DNA of 64,000 bases from Papilionanthe hookeriana x Papilionanthe teres (taxonomy: Eukaryota; Streptophyta; Magnoliopsida; Asparagales; Orchidaceae), in contig CM040423.1 in assembly GCA_022702705.1 (NCBI GenBank), positions 42,977,575 through 43,041,574 on the forward strand, given 5' to 3'. The first letter of the stretch is position 1, and every line of letters starts with the position of its first letter. Below, piece after piece: positions 1-11,475 of the stretch. The notes beneath the pieces were generated by a model. The model saw nothing but the letters and a program-made list of their open reading frames with translations. It did not search any database and was not told the DNA's origin. The position numbers and the translations under genes are program-made.

Positions 1-61
1 CAGCTCCTGCGTACGGTTTACATACGTAATTTTTTCTCCCGTCTCTCAGTTTGTAAATTGA

Positions 62-967
62 GGGTACGATTTGGAGCAATCTGCAATTTATCCGAACTTA
101 TCCAGGATAATTTCTTGATCTGGATAAGCTGCTGATCCGGATAAGCTGTCAGTCTGTTTGGCTTGCGCTTATGAAAAACAACTGATTCTGGAAAATTGAC
201 CATTCTGCCCTTGCCCTAGTAGAAAAAATATAACCATTAATTAGAAATATATGCTTCTACTCAAAGAGAAGAAATGGTATATGACATCTACAAATAAATT
301 AGCACAATTCTTCATGGTTTAAGCAAAAAAAAAATTGCAGTTTTGAGATATGTAAATACATAAGAAATATGTTGCCAAAATTATCTGAGATTTGCCGCCA
401 TCATAATAAGCAAGATGGAGATAGTCCAAGACAGCAGACATTTATATACATAACACCGAATTCCCTTCAGTATAATGCGAGGCGAGGCGAAAAATACCTA
501 ACGGGACTGGGAATCGAAGCTGCGAGGCGAGGCGAGGCGACGATCGAAGGAGATGGAGAGGAGATCGAGCGGAGGAGATGGAGCTGCAAGGTAATCAGAG
601 CATGCGTTGATGATCTTATCCATGATTCGGCCAACAAACCAGTCTGCCAACGCGAGCGGAGGAGACGAACGCGAACGCGAAGCTTCGGAGCGGAGCGAGC
701 GGAGGAGATCGAACGCTAAGCTTCGGAGCGGAGGAGACGAACGCGAAGCTTCGGAGCGGAGGAACGAACGCGAGCGGAGGAGACGAACGGAGAGTCACGG
801 GGTCGGGAAGGGCAAAAATGAATAAGCCAAACGAAAACCCCCGCGGTCCGCGTGTAATAGAAAATGAAACGGGCTTTTTTAAATAAGCTCTTAAAAAGTG
901 CAAAACAAACGTTATAGTTGCGTTTTTCAAAACGCCCCCGCTGAAATAAGCTGTCCCAAACGAACTC
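62..967 (-). mobile_element. Non-autonomous PIF/Harbinger-like element A
   Basis: Read on the minus strand, its right end (GAGTTCGTTTGGGACAGC) and the next ~130 bp match the start of the element at 42578-43940: the same GTTTGG terminus, the same GCGGxGGCG stretch and the same run into CCGCGGTCCGC. Positions 62-180 match that element's other end. The outer ends are GGGTACGATTTGG on the left and its rough inverse on the right. Flanking triplets are TGA (59-61) and TAA (968-970), an imperfect version of the TTA/TAA duplication typical of PIF/Harbinger. No transposase is encoded; short open frames inside are low-complexity Arg/Glu/Ser-rich artefacts of the internal repeat. The left boundary is the less certain one. 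Confidence 0.55.
650..800. repeat. GC-rich ~28-bp tandem repeat inside element A
   Basis: Degenerate tandem copies of AGCGGAGGAGACGAACGCGA followed by AGCTTCGG. The composition is far richer in GC than the surroundings. It produces spurious Arg/Ser/Glu-rich open frames on both strands, which I do not treat as genes. Confidence 0.7.
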
Positions 968-1279
968 TAAGTTTGTGTAGTGTTCCAACATGCACTTGGA
1001 ATTTTTATATTAAATGCAGGGCACGAGTTAGACTCAGCGGTTCGTATTTTCAGATAAACAATTTATTTAGATAAACAAAAATTACCTCAAGCATATTAAA
1101 CAGATGGAAAGGTCTGATTTTTATGCCGAGATAGGCTGCTCCGAACGAAAAAATGTTACATAGTACGCAGCAGACTGACGTCTATTCAATCGAGCGCACA
1201 TAAAAATAAAAATAGATGTTTATTATGATATTCTTATAAAAAAATTTAATAACACGTCAATAATATCATCCAAAGGAGT

Positions 1280-1510
1280 ACATAGATAATCATCTAAAAC
1301 AACTCAGATAACACAATAATAATATAGTAATAATACCGGTGCTAAGAGCCAATAACACTGTCCAGTTGACCACGCAAATAACATTGCAGTAACACCACAT
1401 AATGCCTGCAAAACAACTCCAACGACACCGTAATAATACTACGATAACACCCATAAACACTGCCAATAACAGCTCCCGAAGGACCACACGAACAACACTA
1501 TGATGTATTA
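1280..1510. repeat. Interspersed short-motif array (AATAAC/AACACC)
   Basis: Motifs of the form AATAAC, AACACC and AATAATA recur every ~10-20 bp with unrelated spacers. The array at 17450-17740 has a similar design in the opposite orientation (GGTATT/GGTTAC). Arrays like this occur in some transposon subterminal regions; the assignment is a guess. The rest of 970-1630 holds nothing I recognise. Confidence 0.4.
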
Positions 1511-2883
1511 TTAAGGTATTATTGACATCTTTTCGTCATTTTTATATGGATCTAATCATATATATGTGGTAAAATTTTATTAGAGCCCGCACGCAGAGCT
1601 CTGTCCAGACTCTACATGCAAGATTTTTTTGCTGGTCAAATCAAGTTGAAATTAGAAAATTTGGTGTATCCTCATATGCGTAAGTCTTGAAAATTACCTG
1701 AGATAAGGGATGTTACATCTAATTAGAGATTATCTTATAATTTAAATTCATTCTTTAATATGATCTTAATATTAGATATTAATGACAGGGTTAAAAAATA
1801 ATTTTATTAAAAGTATTTTTATTCTTTATAATTTTGTTAGATTTTAACTAGAACTTTACTAAGCTAAATGGACATTAATTAATCATTTATTAAGATAATT
1901 AAATAATAATTTATATCTCCATCTACATAAAAATAAAATAATTTTTATTAAGTTTAATGTTCAGTCAATTAAAAAAAAATACTTTAATTAATTTAGTCTT
2001 CTTTAACTTGACAAATATAAATCATGGGTAGATATTTAAATTTTTATCAATTATAACCACACTAATTAAGTTTTAATTAGATAGCATAATATTTTAACTA
2101 ATTATTGATTAATTATTCATAAATCTAATTACGAATAAAACTTGATATTTATTAAACTAAATTATAAACAATATTAGTTTAATTAAATTATTGTTTTTTA
2201 ATTAATTATTTTTATTATTAAATTCATTCAAAAATTAAAACTCTTACATAACCTAAGTAAATTTAATCATCATGAATCTCTTCTTTTTCTCTTTTAGTAT
2301 TCATCTACTTGAATCAGTTGACCTAAAATAAGAGTGATTGTTACAGCTAACAACAAGAGCTTACGGCCTAAGGCATCAACAAGATTATGGCCCTCCTCTT
2401 TCTTCCCCACCGACATCTTTTGGATATCTTATAAACAAAAAGTAACGAAGAAGTAGCAATGATAAAATTTATTAAATTCACAGAACTATGCATTTTAGTA
2501 AATCTTATATTTTGGCCAAATAGAGATAAAATAGTTTTCAAAAATCTATATAGTTTATTTTAACTTTTTGACCAGATTTAAGTTAAATCATATCTTAAAG
2601 CTACTATAGAACATCCTTCTAACCTTCAATCATCCAAAAAAAATCATTATAACATAATAATTTGCAAACGAGCATTCAATAACTTTTATTCAAATATAAT
2701 ACTTCAAGCATTATTCTTAATTATAGACTACATCCATTCCATATTGTTCTAGGTGAACTCATCATGAGGTGAAAAACTTAAAAGGCAATGTTCTAGTCTC
2801 AACTCACTAATTCTCATACAATGCACACATATGTTAACAAATAAATCAAAATAATGGTGCATTATGTATGAATCTGAATCATT

Positions 2884-5378
2884 TTATGCTTTGCTAACTT
2901 TTGTAGGAGTGTTTGCATATTTCCACGAGAATGGCTCCGAGTATCCCCAATTCCTTGAACCAACGACATCTTGAATAGAGATAGCATTTGAAAGTTCTTC
3001 CAAGTCATCTTTTGTTAGTTTCACATTTATAGCATTGATGTTGTTGTTCAGATTCTTGATTTTTGTTGTCCCTGGAAGTAACGGTAAGTAATAAGAAACT
3101 TGGCACAAAAATTATACAATCACCAACCTCAAAAATTGAGAAATTGCTAATGATAAAAATGAGAACGATAATATCACTTTACCAAATTTGTATCAAGAAA
3201 TGCTTAGAGAAACGTACAAATTGTTTATTTGAAAAAAAATTATTTATTTTGCAATGAACAAAATATTTCAAACATGCTCATGTATTTTATTATATGAAAG
3301 GATAAATGCATACTTTTCTAAAACTCGATGGACTTGATTGCTAAGATTAAGATCTTGTTTTTATCAGCATACAAGCTTCGCATAATAGCTTAATTTGTTT
3401 TACTAATAGGCAAAAGAAATTATAAGTGTTTCACATGGAATCTCACCTGGGATCGGAACAACATCATTTCCTTGATGAAGTACCCACGCTAAAGCTAATT
3501 GAGCTGTTGTGCATTGGTGCTTGTCAGCGAGTTTTGCCAACTTGAAGAACAATAACTTATTTTTCTCTAGATTTACTTCACTAAATCTTGGATGTGAAAC
3601 CTAAAATAGAAACATATTTCATAATGTACTGAATACAAAGTTAGAACGATTGTAATTTCTCATTTATATAAAAAATGTCACATTGATGAATTCAAACAAA
3701 ATAATACCAGTGAACTATTTGAGGGCACACTTTCAAGGACTGCTCTACCACCAAAAAAGCCACGACCAATAGGGCCATATGGAACTATTCCAATTCCTAG
3801 CTCTCTACAAAATAGAAAGAAGGAAATATATTTAAATATGGACACACAGAAAATAAAAATTAGTAAATAAAGAATGCCAATATATATAAATGGAAGGTTG
3901 ATAAAATGCGCAAAGAAAAATTCTGATATCTCTGTCTTCTTGGTCTCCCACATTCGTTTTTATTTCAAAATAAGCACGAGTATTTGCAAGAATAACTCTA
4001 CATGCTTAAGCTAATCATAATAATACGGATGATAGGGAATTAATAAATCTCCATCAAATTAATCCTTCGCTTCCCGTTATATTCTTGAAAGTATAATCTT
4101 TAAGTGTAAAGTTTAATGAGTATTACTTAAGTCAACTTATTTAACTTTTTAAATGAAAATTATTTCCTTTCTACAAAAACTTATGATGTTTACTAAAGCA
4201 ATCAAACGATATACCTACTTAGAGTTTTGTTGGTCTATTAAGCAATATGAAGAGAGCTAAAATTTAATCAGCTTTTGATATCAATTTTTATTGTTGATTT
4301 TTACAATAAATGGAAGTTAAGCTATGATAAGAAAATGATGAATCAAAATTTTAATTTCAAACATTTAAAGTTTTTAGGACAAACTACCATAGTGAATTTA
4401 AATTATTGACCTATGATTACTTTGAGAATAATTAAATTTGTCGAACCTGCAAAGCGGGATGATTTCTTCCTCAATATCTCTAGTCCAAAGCGACCACTCG
4501 ATCTGTAATGCACTAATTGGATGAACGGCATGCGCTCGCCGGATTGTATCGGCGCTCGCTTCCGATAACCCAATAAACTTCACTTTACCCTCCTCAACTA
4601 ACTTTTTAAGTTCCCCAATCTACAATAATAAGAAGCCATAATTAATTTAAGAACATAAAAAGAAATTACAAAGCCAAAATGTTCATAAAATTTAAATGTT
4701 GATGAATACTCTCACCGTTTCTTCAATCGGCACAGTTTGATCAATTCGATGTTGATAATACAAATCAATGTATTCCAATCCAAGCCGATTGAGACTTCCT
4801 TCCAAGCAAGCTCTCACATACTCTGGCTTACCATTTATAATAGGATTGCCTGCTTCAGTAACTCCTACAACCCCAAACTTTGTGGCCAATTGAATCTTTT
4901 CCCGTGGAAGCTGCTTCAATGCCTGCAAGCATTTATTTTCTCAAATACTAAAGATAACATTGCTCACAAACTAACAAACTTCCTCTTATTCAAATCTTTC
5001 ATCCATCCTTACTAACGAAGAAGTTAACCAGGAAAGACTTAAGAAGAGAACAAGAGTTAACACAGACCTTGCCAACCAGAATTTCATTAGTTTGAGGTCC
5101 GTAGATATCAGAGGTGTCAAAAAAGGTGACACCTTTGTTAAAAGCTTCCTTGATGATGGATATGCCGTCTTCTTCGGAAACAGGAGAATTATACCATCCT
5201 GAGAGACCCATACACCCAAATCCTAATTTTGATACCTAAATAAATAGAAATGAACAAATCAAAATTTGGCGTTTTAATCTAAAAAAAAACTAAGAACTTC
5301 AAAGACCGAGTTTGTTACCTCCAATCCCTGTGATCCCAGCTTTACTCTGGGCATCAGGATTTTGCTTTGTTCTTCCAT
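2884..5378 (-). CDS. Aldo-keto reductase, perakine reductase/IN2-2-like (copy 1)
   Basis: Predicted NADPH-dependent aldehyde/ketone reductase of the AKR13-type plant family, probably cytosolic (no signal peptide or membrane segment). Seven exons on the minus strand: 5378-5319, 5235-5068, 4922-4716, 4619-4447, 3804-3708, 3600-3447, 3071-2884. All introns are GT-AG, with phases 0,0,0,2,0,1. The joined frame is open for 348 residues, usual for the family. The start ATG opens MEEQSKILMPRVKLG; the protein ends KVSKA. Tetrad residues are Asp60 and Tyr65 (FFDTSDIYG), Lys91 (LATKFG) and His134 (YYQHRID). Family blocks GLSEAS, AVHPISALQIEWSLWTRDIEEE, GRGFFGG and PIPGTTK are present; the last belongs to the cofactor-binding end. 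Nothing breaks the gene. The substrate cannot be told from sequence; perakine reductase acts in alkaloid metabolism, other members on small aldehydes. Confidence 0.93.
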
Positions 5379-5504
5379 TTCTTTTTATCAGAAATCTCTC
5401 CAAACAAAAATAATGCTTTTATTATTATTATTTTTCCCCCTACAAATATTTGATTTTTGCTATTCTTATGGAGGGTGAGTGAAGCTTGCTCTGGTCGGGC
5501 TTCA

Positions 5505-5511
5505 ATTTATA
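5505..5511 (-). promoter_or_regulatory. TATA box of AKR copy 1
   Basis: TATAAAT on the minus strand, ~127 bp upstream of the ATG. It lies in a block (CTATAAATTGAAGCCCG) conserved upstream of copies 1-3. No other promoter element is assigned. Confidence 0.6.
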
Positions 5512-5852
5512 GATTGTCGCGTTGAGGTTACTCTATACACTACTCAGTGCAGAGAGGATGGGTGAGGTCAGCCCATGCATCATCTATAAAAAGAAGGCAG
5601 ATTATTGACAATTATTTTAATTTTATAATGTTATTCTACGAATAGGACTACATCGAAATTATTTTTCCTTTCACCTTGATTAATTTAAAGAAGGGGGCCC
5701 CACTTTACATGACATATGAGCTGACGTGAATAGCATAGTCGCTGTTGTGCTGCTCCTCCGAATTTGCTTCTTTATGAATTTCTACCATTATAAATAGGTA
5801 GAATAGATACATAAATACATGCATCTATATATATATATATATATTTATGTAT

Positions 5853-6030
5853 TGTTGAAAAATTTTGGGCAAAGAAACGCAAGAATCAACACAAAACCAA
5901 AAGAACATAAAGATTTAATGAGGAACGAGAAAGATGCCTATGTCTTTGGGAACAGAGCGGCGGTTTTCCTTTCAATCCAGAAGAGTCCAAGCTACAACTC
6001 ATTAGCCCTAGTGTTCGTAAGGACCACAGT
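5853..6030 (+). mobile_element. Truncated copia LTR beside AKR copy 1
   Basis: Starts TGTTGAAAAATTTTGGGC after the pentamer TGTAT. It carries a motif common in plant copia LTRs (AA-rich, then ATTTAATGAGG, then CCTATGTC and CAGAGCGGCGG). It is the same insertion as the complete solo LTR at 32350-32685. It runs into the FRS pseudogene at ~6050, so its 3' half is missing. Confidence 0.7.
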
Positions 6031-6051
6031 TCTTTTTGGCCTAACTCCAGG

Positions 6052-7975
6052 AATCTTAAGACGAAGGACTTCGTATGTGGAAAAGTTGGTTTCAAGAAAA
6101 AGTTGAAGAACACGGAAACTGTGAAATACAAAAGAGCGGACACAAGAAGTGGATGTCCTGCAATGATTCGATATGCAGTTGATGCTGATGGTAATTGGAC
6201 TGTGAAAATATTAATCGATTCTCATAACCACTCATTAGCGAACCCCGCCGATAAACACCTATTGCGTTCCAGCAGAAAGATAAATGATGACATTGCAGAT
6301 GTGCTCAGATCTTTGACACAGTATGGGGTAAGAATTACTGACGCATTTAACTATCTGGCTAAAGAAGTAGGAGGTGTGGAGAATCTAGAATGTACGAAGC
6401 GAGACGCCTTCAATTTCATTCAGAAAGAGAAGAGAGATCGGATTGAAAATGGTGACACCAATGCTTTATTATAGTTATTCACAAAAAGAAAGAGCGAGGA
6501 TAGCATGTTTGAATGAGATTTCAAAATTGATGAAAGTGGAAGGTTGACGAGTTTTTTTTAGAGTGATGGCACATCCAGGCTCGACTATGACTGTTTTGGT
6601 GATGTTGTTATTTTTGATAATAGCTACAGACTCAATAAATATAACTTAGGTTGTGCTTCTTTTGTCGGTGTTAATCACGATCGCCAAAATGTGTTGTTTG
6701 GAGTTGGTTTTTTGTCAGATGAGACGGTGGCGTCGTTTACATATTTGTTTAAAACTTTTATTCGTATCATGGGTGATAATCATCTAATTACAATATACAC
6801 TGATCAAGATTAGACAATGACTAAAACCATAGAAGAGGTTCTCCCAAATACACGTCACAGCTTATGCTAATGGCATATTTACAAGAAGTTGCCTGCAAAA
6901 GTTCACTGCAGGGTGGTGAACAAGACGGTGACGGAGATTTTCTAGAAGTGTATGAGCAAATGTGAGTCTGAAGAGGAGTTCGATAATACATGGGAGGTGA
7001 TGATTGGGAAAGGTAATCTACATGACAATGTCTGGCTTGATGAGATGTATAATATTAGACATAGGCGGTCTACAACTTATAAAAAGATTGTGTTTGGAAT
7101 GCAAATTTTATCGACTCAAAGAAGTGAGTCAAGAAATAATATTTGTCATGGTGTGTCAAAGCCCACGAGCTCTATTACAGACTATTTTTTGGGACTCGAA
7201 ACTGTCATGAGATCATGGAGGTGCAACGAAAAGAACGAGGATTTCATATGTGATCAATCTGTTATTACTCCAGTTGCTAGAAGCAGCCCAATACTGAGGC
7301 ATGCTGCTGCATTTTACTCAAGGAAGCTCTACTCAATGTTTGAGGAGGAGTTCATTCATGGATCGTGTGGTCTTCCATTACATGCATCTGCAACCAATGA
7401 ATCTCAATTTTACATTACAAATTTGGACAATCACTTGACAGATAAACCTTGGTTTGTTTACTTTGACAAGTTAACTATGTATATTCAATGCAGCTGCAGG
7501 AAGTTTGAGATGATGAGGTTACTATGTGCACACTCTCTACGTGTCCTGAACTTTATGCATATTAAGAATATACTAGATAAATATCTCTTACTAAGATGGT
7601 CTGCAAATGCAAAAAGAGATGTATACAATAGTGTGGATACAAGCATATCCAACAGACAGACATATTTAGTGGCAGTAAAGTGACCTAATATTTCAAACAC
7701 ATATACAAAAATTTGCATATGCAATTACTACTAAAGCAAAGGGCAACGTAAAAGCAGAGCAGTGTATGAAGGAAGCCATGATGAAATTATCATTGGATAT
7801 TGACAACATTATTTGCGGGAGAGACTTGCAGGCTAAGAACCAACAAAAAAAAAAGAAACCGATAATTAATAAATCAAACGTAGGTGATCCCGACAAAATG
7901 CGTCCTAAGGGAATACCAAATTTCAGGCTGAAAGGTTATTGGGAGATGCGAAAAAGAGCAAAAGGTATATTTTTA
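6052..7975 (+). pseudogene. FAR1-related (FRS) / MULE transposase-like pseudogene
   Basis: FHY3/FAR1-family proteins are plant transcription factors derived from Mutator-like transposases. One frame (6061-7683) encodes, in order, an FAR1 DNA-binding domain (DFVCGKVGFKKK, RSGCPAMIR, DSHNHSL), a MULE transposase core (DYDCFGDVVIFDNSYR, VGVNHDRQNVLFG, FLSDET, YTDQD) and a SWIM zinc finger (CSC...LLCAH near 7490-7540). The frame is cut by six in-frame stops (6472, 6514, 6559, 6811, 6868, 6943) but has no frameshift across 1.6 kb. A basic C-terminal segment typical of FRS proteins (KKKKPI, NVGDPDKMRPKG) follows in another frame at ~7733-7975. No introns are evident. It could be a dead FRS gene or a dead Jittery/FAR1-type MULE; no terminal repeats were identified. 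Confidence 0.85.
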
Positions 7976-8099
7976 CCACTACAATATGTTTTCATATGTC
8001 ACAGCGAAGGAATGTTTTATTTTACTGCCATAACCATTGTACATACAGGCAAGCAGAGAGAAGTTTCATCTAGCCAAGAACCAGAGTCATTCCCATGTG

Positions 8100-8640
8100 A
8101 TCCAAACCTATGATCAATTCCAGATTTTCTGACACAAGTTCGAGTATTACCTTTTTTTGGTTATGCTAATACGTTAAGGAAAACCCATTCCCAGTAAAGA
8201 TCGATGCATTGTAGAATTTTTTTCCACCACGATCGAGGAAATCATTCACCGACATGCTGATGGATTCATTACCGGAGTTCTAAAGTATTTCTGATATTTA
8301 AGACTTTCAATCATTTTCCCATCTAAGTCAACATTGAGAATGTTCCGTAGACTACCTATGATGCCCCAATTCAAGAATAAATCTGTGAGTTTTCTATTTG
8401 ATCTCTTTTACTTTAGTTTGTATGTTGTAAATTTCTTCATACATTGCATCTTAATTATTATTATTATTACTTTGTTGCAGGGTGTTGAGCGCGACTCAAA
8501 TTGATGATTACTCTTTATGGTGCAGATTTGAGAAATCACATTGAACCTGTTATATTCCTCATTTTTTTCCGATTACAGTAACTTATGTTGTTACTATATG
8601 GAATATCTTTTTTTGGTATAAAAAATTGTAATTCAATGCA
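8100..8640. other. No gene recognised
   Basis: Follows the FRS pseudogene. It includes a possible splice-acceptor-like stretch (TTTGTTGCAG near 8472-8481) but no continuing homology that I can name. Confidence 0.4.
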
Positions 8641-8920
8641 AAGTTATGATGAGCATTGGTTATGTATAATTATCCAAATAATTGTCAATGTAATATCTTA
8701 ATTTATTGCAAATTTTAGAAAATGTTGGCTGAGTAAATCACAAACTGAGAATTGAGAATTTACAAGTTATGATGAGTATTGGTTATACATAATTATCCAA
8801 ATAATTTTCAGCGTAATATATTAATTTATTACAGATTTGAGAAAATGTTGGGGAAGTAAATCATAAACTGAGAATTATGATGAGTATTGGTTATACATAA
8901 TTATCCAAAATAATTTTCAT
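8640..8920. repeat. ~115-bp direct tandem repeat, 2.4 copies
   Basis: The block containing GTTATGATGAG.ATTGGTTAT, AATTATCCAAATAAT, TTAATTTATT and AAACTGAGAATT occurs at ~8643-8765, again at ~8766-8875, and partially at 8876-8920. It is non-coding and AT-rich. Confidence 0.8.
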
Positions 8921-9329
8921 TCTCTTCAGCTACATCAGATCTTATTCATTTAAAATATCAATGATCACGAGACAAATCAACCAAAGCAAACAAATTTTAC
9001 AAAAGCTAGTTAAACTCCAGTCACACATAGCAAGCACCTCACCATCTCCAGCTCATTTAAGTTTGGTGGATCATGTTACTCCATCAGATCTGTAAGCTTC
9101 GTAAATTTTAAAGACTGGCCACAAATGCTAACCTTTGTGTACTCTCTTTATACATAAAAATTTATATTTATATATATTAAAAAATATTTTCTAAATTTTA
9201 ATTTAGGAAACCAATATGAATGATGGAATAATTATTATTCCCGAAATACAAAGATTTACGTGCATTCCACCCAACTAATGAAATGCTACATACCAACCAA
9301 CTCATAGCTTTACATCTTAACAAATGTAA

Positions 9330-9565
9330 TATTAATAACATCCAATGATTTACATACATACTAGTCAAGATTTACATACATACCAGTCGTGATTTACATA
9401 CAAAGAACTCAACAATTTACATACATACCTAGAACTCGAGATTTACATACATAGAACTCGAGATTTACATACATAGAACTCAAGATTTACATACATATAA
9501 CTCAATGATTTACGTACATACCATTCAATTTACATACATACCAGTCAAAAGATTTACAAACACGG
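9330..9565. repeat. ~22-bp minisatellite (GATTTACATACATA...)
   Basis: About ten degenerate copies of GATTTACATACATA followed by a variable GAACTCGA or CCAGTCAA half. Spacing is irregular (18-25 bp), and there are no flanking genes or leader that would suggest anything but a plain minisatellite. Confidence 0.8.
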
Positions 9566-9639
9566 AACTAAAATTACATAATTAAAGATGTAGCGAGTGA
9601 CAGCGAATTTGTCATGATCAATCCTGAATGAACAGAGTT

Positions 9640-11475
9640 TGCAGTTCCACAGTGCTCTCACAACTTGTCTGGCTGCTCCCAACAAAAGCTTGTCATGAGA
9701 TATGGTTATCTTGCGCATTTGATCACAGTAAAGCTCCACAACATTTTGTCCATGAGGTAATCAATCAACAGGAGCAATATTAACGGCCTCTGACTTCAAA
9801 ATGGAAGGCGAAAGTTGGGTATCCTGTAGTTTTTGTGAAAAATGTTATCCTTGAGTTAATTGACAAGATATTAGTAAATACAAGCGTGAATGCAAGTTTT
9901 CTGACAAGGTTATGGAGAAAGTTCGACTGTTCTTCAAATAAATCTGCTAGATGTTTCTTCATAGCAGCCTCCAAATTCAAAGCTTCTCTTCCAGGAACTC
10001 CATACCAAATTTTCAGAGCACCCCAGTGTAAATGATTCAGAGATTAAAGGTGATGATCTTCAACATGTTGTTTCAAAACAATGATAAACAAGTACTGAAT
10101 TTAAGTAGATGAATATTATTAAATTTTCAAAACCTTCACCCTAGCCCAAAACCAGCCCACCCGAGGCAAATCTAATTTTTCCCTTAAACCCATTCAGTCC
10201 ACCCATGGAAAATCTAAATTTTCCCTTGAACACATTGGGTTCCTAGGACAAACGGCTAATTCCCGAAGATGATTGCTGTCAATCAACGACAGACATACAA
10301 AATTTCCTAAGTTTCTCAATGGCGCTCATATGTACATTCTCCAAGATTCATTAAACAATATAAGATGAAATAGTTTGCATTTGGAGCTCCAATAAGCAAT
10401 GATATTAATTTATTATTCAAAAATATGAACACAACTAAATAAGAACGAGGATAGAACCACATGTGAAACCCTGTTTGCTAGGTGAAAATAACCACTTCAG
10501 AAGTAAATGTAATGTCCTTTAATACATATAAAAGAAAGACAAACAAACTGTGAGGGCACAAATAAACTCATAAACTAAAATGAATTAACTCATGGCAAAG
10601 CAGTTAAAGTAATCACAGGGTGACGATTTCGAATCAATTTTTTGTTATGAATCAAAAGATCCAGACATTGTATCTTTTCCATTTCCTTATGATTTCCTTA
10701 CATCCTAAATTGTATGTTTTTTTCTTAATAGGAATCAACAATTTTTCCAAAAAAAAAGATAATTTTCAATATCATTATTAACAGGAGAGACCCTAAAACA
10801 TTTTCAAGTCATATCATTCATGTCATCAATACCATTATTTATACAGATGTGCATACATTCATTAATTTAAATAAGAAGATACCACAAATAAAATGCCCTT
10901 TCATAAAGCAAGAGATAGAATTTACTGGACTATTCAAATACTAAACTTAATAATCGATATGCAAACCATTAGCTGACTCTCATACATCTCTTTATTGATC
11001 AAGAAATTTAAACAAAGATCTAAAGTCTATAAAACTTGTCCCCATACATCCTTGCTGACAAACTCAGGGCCATAGGTATTTGAGCACTCAACACATAGCA
11101 TGATTCATGGAACTAGAACACAAAATTCATAGCCTAAATGTCTGAAAAAAATAAAAGAGATCTTGCTATCTGCAAGCAAACAAAAGCAACTTAGATTGCT
11201 CATATTGATAATTTGGTACATGGTATTGTTAAACGCAAATTTGAATACTTCTTAGTTTAAAATTTAAATTTTCCTCTCTTAAAGCTAAATTATGTAATTC
11301 CTCCTCAATTTAAGAATTTATTCAAGAGAGAATTGTGGCAAAAAATATGCTTGCATGAAAATGTCCTAATAATTTACCATCTAAAGAGTAACACAAGAAG
11401 CCACCAAGCCTTTAACTTCTAAACCGCTACCAATGCTTCCAGTTTCCAAATCAGCACAATAGAAAACCTGCAGAG
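9640..11475 (-). pseudogene. JmjC (KDM5-like) histone demethylase gene fragment
   Basis: Intact plant relatives (JMJ14/15/18 group) demethylate histone H3K4. On the minus strand, 11465-11400 reads FYCADLETGSIGSGLEV, like the segment before the JmjC core. At 10030-9890 there is HWGALKIWYGVPG then LEAAMKKHLADLFEEQ. After what looks like a retained intron (~9886-9810, ending CTACAG), QLSPSILKSE follows and is joined directly to AVNIAPVD, a stop in place of the usual Trp, LPHGQNVVELY and SHDKLLLGAARQVVRALW (to ~9645). The stretch normally between LKSE and AVN, which carries the distal iron-ligand His region, is missing. Introns and exons are still mixed, so this is a genomic fragment, not a processed copy. 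It cannot encode an active enzyme. Exons between 10040 and 11400 were not resolved. Confidence 0.8.

Larger units (their letters stand above)
1631..5852 (-). repeat. AKR segmental duplication unit A
   Basis: From GCTGGTCAAATCAAGTTG onward, ~1.2 kb of very AT-rich DNA, then the AKR gene, then ~450 bp of promoter and 5' flank recur at 17837-22000 (unit B). They recur in part at 28437-32349 (unit C, which lacks the first ~400 bp). The duplicated block therefore reaches well beyond the coding exons. Unit A ends at a copia LTR fragment (5853) inserted after an AT microsatellite; unit C has the same junction. Confidence 0.8.

Noticed and set aside
369..930. Overlapping Arg/Ser/Glu-rich open frames on both strands
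   Set aside because: They arise from the GC-rich ~28-bp tandem repeat inside a transposon; no family resemblance and no start or splice context.
4737..5219. Second open frames overlapping AKR exons (similar at 21113, 31301, 54346)
   Set aside because: Antisense or shifted-frame shadows of conserved exons, recurring only because the exons are duplicated.
9330..9565. Regularly spaced repeats resembling a CRISPR array
   Set aside because: Repeat and spacer are both degenerate and irregular in length, the context is a plant nuclear genome and no cas-like gene exists; it is a minisatellite.
9640..11475. A functional JmjC histone demethylase gene
   Set aside because: A Trp-to-stop change and deletion of the iron-ligand segment rule out an active enzyme.
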